Below are positions 61,870 through 64,000 of a stretch of 64,000 nucleotides of DNA, piece after piece. The DNA comes from Pseudomonas taeanensis MS-3 (GTDB taxonomy: Bacteria; Pseudomonadota; Gammaproteobacteria; Pseudomonadales; Pseudomonadaceae). The notes under the pieces were generated by a model. The model did not search any database. It saw nothing but the letters and a program-made list of their open reading frames with translations, and had not been told where the DNA came from. The stretch's first letter is position 1; the number at the start of each line of letters is the position of its first letter. Position numbers and translations under genes: made by a program. The stretch spans positions 310,001-374,000 of the forward strand of contig NZ_AWSQ01000009.1 in the NCBI RefSeq assembly GCF_000498575.2, written 5' to 3'.

Positions 61870-63030
61870 TCAGCCTTTCTTCTTGCCGGGCAGGATTCCC
61901 ATCAGCTTGCAGATGATGCCCAGCATGATTTCGTCTGCGCCGCCGCCGATCGACACCAGGCGGGTGTCGCGGTAAGCGCGTGACACCGTGTTGTCCCACA
62001 TGAAGCCCATGCCGCCCCAGTACTGCAGGCAGCTGTCGGTGACTTCGCGACCGAGGCGCCCGGCTTTGAGCTTGGCCATGGAGGCCAGCTTGGTGACGTC
62101 CTTGCCGTTCACGTACAGCTCGGTGGCCTGGTAGACCAGGGCGCGCAGGGCTTCGATCTCGCAGGCCAGTTCGGCCATACGGAAGTGGATGACCTGGTTG
62201 TCGATCAGCGCGCTGCCGAAGGTCTTGCGCTCCTTGCAGTACTCGATGGTGGCGTCGACGCAGTGCTCCAGGCCCTTGAGCATGTTGGCTGCGCCGAACA
62301 GGCGTTCTTCCTGGAACTGCAGCATCTGCATCATGAAACCGGTGCCTTCGTGGCCGATGCGGTTGCGTTGCGGCACGCGGACGTTGTCGAGGAATACCTG
62401 GGCGGTCTCCGAGCTGCGCATGCCGAGCTTGTCCAGGTGCGGGCTGACGCTGATGCCCGGGCTGTTCATCGGCACCACGATTAGCGACTTGTTGACGTGC
62501 GGCTTGTCGTCGCTGGTGTTGGCCAGCAGGCACATGAAGTCGGCGGAGGGCGAGTTGGTGATCCACATCTTGCTGCCGTTGATCACATAGTCGTCGCCGT
62601 CTTTCCTGGCCAGGGTTTTCAGCCCGGCGACGTCGGAGCCGGCGCCCACTTCGGAAACGCCAATGCAGCCGACCATCTCGCCGCTGATGGCCGGGCGCAG
62701 GAATTCATCGCGCAGTTCGTCGGAACCGAAGCGCGCCAGCGCCGGGGTGCACATGTCGGTCTGCACGCCGATCGACATGGGGATGCCGCCGCAATGAATA
62801 GTGCCGAATTCCTCGGCGGCGACGATCGAGTAGCTGTAGTCCAGGCCCATGCCGCCGAACTGCTCCGGCTTTGAGATGCCCAGCAGACCCAGCTCGCCGG
62901 CCTTCTTGAAGATGTCGTGGATCGGGAAGCGACCGGCCTTCTCCCATTCATCGACGTGCGGGTTGATTTCCTTGTCGACAAAGTTGCGCACGGTACGCCG
63001 CAGTTCTTCGTGTTCCTGGGTAAAGATCAT
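61870..63030 (-). CDS. atuD: Citronellyl-CoA dehydrogenase
   Basis: FAD acyl-CoA dehydrogenase, 386 residues. CIGVSEVGAGSDVAGLKT, the substrate/FAD segment KMWITNSPSADFMCLL and LQYWGGMGFMWDNTVSR are typical. Electrons go to ETF. In the Atu pathway it oxidises citronellyl-CoA to geranyl-CoA; the name follows from the cluster. GGGAGAA lies upstream of the ATG. Confidence 0.88.
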   Translation of the reverse strand: MIFTQEHEELRRTVRNFVDKEINPHVDEWEKAGRFPIHDIFKKAGELGLLGISKPEQFGGMGLDYSYSIVAAEEFGTIHCGGIPMSIGVQTDMCTPALARFGSDELRDEFLRPAISGEMVGCIGVSEVGAGSDVAGLKTLARKDGDDYVINGSKMWITNSPSADFMCLLANTSDDKPHVNKSLIVVPMNSPGISVSPHLDKLGMRSSETAQVFLDNVRVPQRNRIGHEGTGFMMQMLQFQEERLFGAANMLKGLEHCVDATIEYCKERKTFGSALIDNQVIHFRMAELACEIEALRALVYQATELYVNGKDVTKLASMAKLKAGRLGREVTDSCLQYWGGMGFMWDNTVSRAYRDTRLVSIGGGADEIMLGIICKLMGILPGKKKG

Positions 63031-63055
63031 CTTCTTATTCTCCCGATCTTACGTA

Positions 63056-63130
63056 GGCTGGGTAGCGGCGTTTTGATGCCGAAACCCAGTGGGTTACACA
63101 GCGCTGGGTTTCGCTTCGCTCTACCCAGCC
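63056..63130. repeat. Palindromic repeat between atuC and atuD
   Basis: GGCTGGGTAG (63056-63065) and CTACCCAGCC (63121-63130) are outer arms; GAAACCCAG (63081-63089) and CTGGGTTTC (63104-63112) are inner arms, giving a nested hairpin. The sequence type (AAACCCAG...CTGGGTTT) is common in Pseudomonas intergenic repeats. It is the third such hairpin in this operon. Confidence 0.8.
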
Positions 63131-63143
63131 GACGATTTAGAAA

Positions 63144-64000
63144 TCAAAATCTTGCCACGCCGAAGCTGTTGGCTTTCAGCGGGCGCATGTCTGCTTCGGC
63201 ACAGATATCCAGCAGGTAACCGAGTAGTTTGCGCGTGTCGCGTGGGTCGATCAGACCGTCGTCCCACAGGCTGGCGGTGCCGTACAGCGCGCCGGACTGG
63301 CTGTCGAGCTTCTGCGCGGTGACGTTCTCCAGCATGTCGAGCATCTGCGGATCTGCCTGCTTGCCTTGCTTGGCGTGTTTCTCCTCGGTGACGATGCGCA
63401 ACACCTTGCCGGCCTGGGCGCCGCCCATCACCGCGGTCTTGCTGTTCGGCCAGGCGAAGATGAAGCGCGGGTCGAGGCCGCGGCCGCACATGGCGTAGTT
63501 GCCGGCGCCGTAGGAACCGCCGACCACTATGGTCAGCTTGGCCACGCGAGCATTGGCCACCGCCTGGATCATCTTCGAGCCGTGCTTGATCACCCCTTGC
63601 TGTTCCGACTCGGTGCCGACCATGAAGCCGGTGGTGTTGTGGAAGAACAAAATCGGCGTGTTGCTCTGGTCGCACAGTTGGATGAATTGCGCGGCCTTCG
63701 CCGCCCCTTGCGGGGTGATCGGGCCGTTATTACCGATAAAGCCGCAGGACTGGCCTTCGATCCGCAGGTGACCGCAGATGGTCTGGTTGTCGAACTCGTT
63801 CTTGAAGTCGAGAAATTCGGAGCCGTCGGCGATGCGCGCGATGATCTCGCGCACGTCGTAGGGCTTCTTGGCGTCGGCGGGCACCAGGCCGAGCAGTTCG
63901 TCGGCCGGGTATAACGGCTCGCGGTAGCCGGGCTTGACCCGTGTCGGCAGTTGGGCATTCCACGGCAGCATGGCGACTATCTCGCGGGCGATGCGCACGC
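63144..64000 (-). CDS. atuC: Geranyl-CoA carboxylase carboxyltransferase (beta) subunit, 3' part
   Basis: About 285 C-terminal residues of a carboxyltransferase of about 540 residues; the 5' part lies beyond the right edge. FFHNTTGFMVGTESEQQG, VVGGSYGAGNYAMCGRGLD and AVMGGAQAGKVL are of the acyl-CoA carboxylase beta family. The gene order AtuC-D-E-F supports geranyl-CoA rather than methylcrotonyl-CoA carboxylase (in liu clusters the dehydrogenase precedes the carboxyltransferase). Confirmation would need the missing N-terminal half. Confidence 0.85.
   Translation of the reverse strand, partial: VRIAREIVAMLPWNAQLPTRVKPGYREPLYPADELLGLVPADAKKPYDVREIIARIADGSEFLDFKNEFDNQTICGHLRIEGQSCGFIGNNGPITPQGAAKAAQFIQLCDQSNTPILFFHNTTGFMVGTESEQQGVIKHGSKMIQAVANARVAKLTIVVGGSYGAGNYAMCGRGLDPRFIFAWPNSKTAVMGGAQAGKVLRIVTEEKHAKQGKQADPQMLDMLENVTAQKLDSQSGALYGTASLWDDGLIDPRDTRKLLGYLLDICAEADMRPLKANSFGVARF

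Noticed and set aside
60905..63130. CRISPR-like array from the three hairpins in the atu cluster
   Set aside because: The units are palindromic, of different sequence and more than 800 bases apart, with genes between them; no cas genes.

Overview
The window is a chromosomal segment of a Pseudomonas species. The gene order nqr - apbE - nqrM - sthA - lolCDE - comEC - lpxK - kdsB - murB - rne - rluC - plsX/fab - pilZ - tatD - etf is, from memory, the arrangement of the P. aeruginosa nqr-to-etf core region, and an RgsA-type small RNA, known only from Pseudomonas, sits beside tatD. No species is claimed. The DNA is GC-rich with strong GC3 bias, so the antisense strand carries many long spurious reading frames.

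Layout. 1-5362 (+): end of the sodium-pumping NADH:quinone reductase operon (nqrB fragment, nqrCDEF) with its maturation genes apbE (flavin transferase) and nqrM. 5490-6884 (+): soluble transhydrogenase sthA. 7044-8658 (-): PilZ-domain protein, small exported protein and glycerophosphodiesterase, linked by ATGA overlaps. 8754-11954 (+): lipoprotein-export transporter lolCDE. 12005-12538 (-): DUF2062 protein. 12676-19545 (+): comEC, ExbB/ExbD-like pair, lpxK, a Trm112-like protein, kdsB, tyrosine phosphatase and murB. 19587-20899: an apparently intact IS3-family element with a programmed -1 frameshift site. 20961-24047 (-): RNase E with a roughly 520-nt leader. 24628-27239 (+): rluC, HAD phosphatase, sppA. 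27312-27890 (-): Maf pyrophosphatase. 27996-38196 (+): fatty-acid and envelope cluster yceD-rpmF-plsX-fabD-fabG-acpP-fabF-pabC-mltG-tmk-holB-pilZ-tatD. 38245-38364 (-): RgsA small RNA. 38456-42749: class V aminotransferase (-), TetR regulator, MoaA, a lipoprotein and a DUF1285 protein (+). 42820-46486: etfQO (-) divergent from etfBA (+), with a PsrA-like palindrome between them. 46547-55160: accessory genes, namely an alpha/beta hydrolase (-), a periplasmic-binding/DUF4398/OmpA trio, a MocR-type regulator, and a vWA lipoprotein - ECF sigma - membrane anti-sigma module. 55289-64000 (-): an acyclic-terpene (citronellol/geraniol) catabolic cluster atuC-D-E-F, a GGDEF-EAL protein, and an AtuG-like dehydrogenase; the cluster runs off the right edge.

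How it works together. Most of the window is housekeeping: respiration (Nqr, SthA, Etf), phospholipid, fatty-acid and lipid A precursors, peptidoglycan, lipoprotein sorting and RNA turnover. The terpene cluster and Etf proteins connect functionally, since acyl-CoA dehydrogenases such as AtuD pass electrons through ETF and ETF-quinone oxidoreductase. Least familiar parts: the vWA/ECF/anti-sigma module, the MocR gene with a 9-bp spaced palindrome upstream, and large hairpins at every visible junction between atu genes. I found no clearly undescribed multi-gene system; the vWA-sigma module and the hairpin-punctuated atu operon are the best leads.
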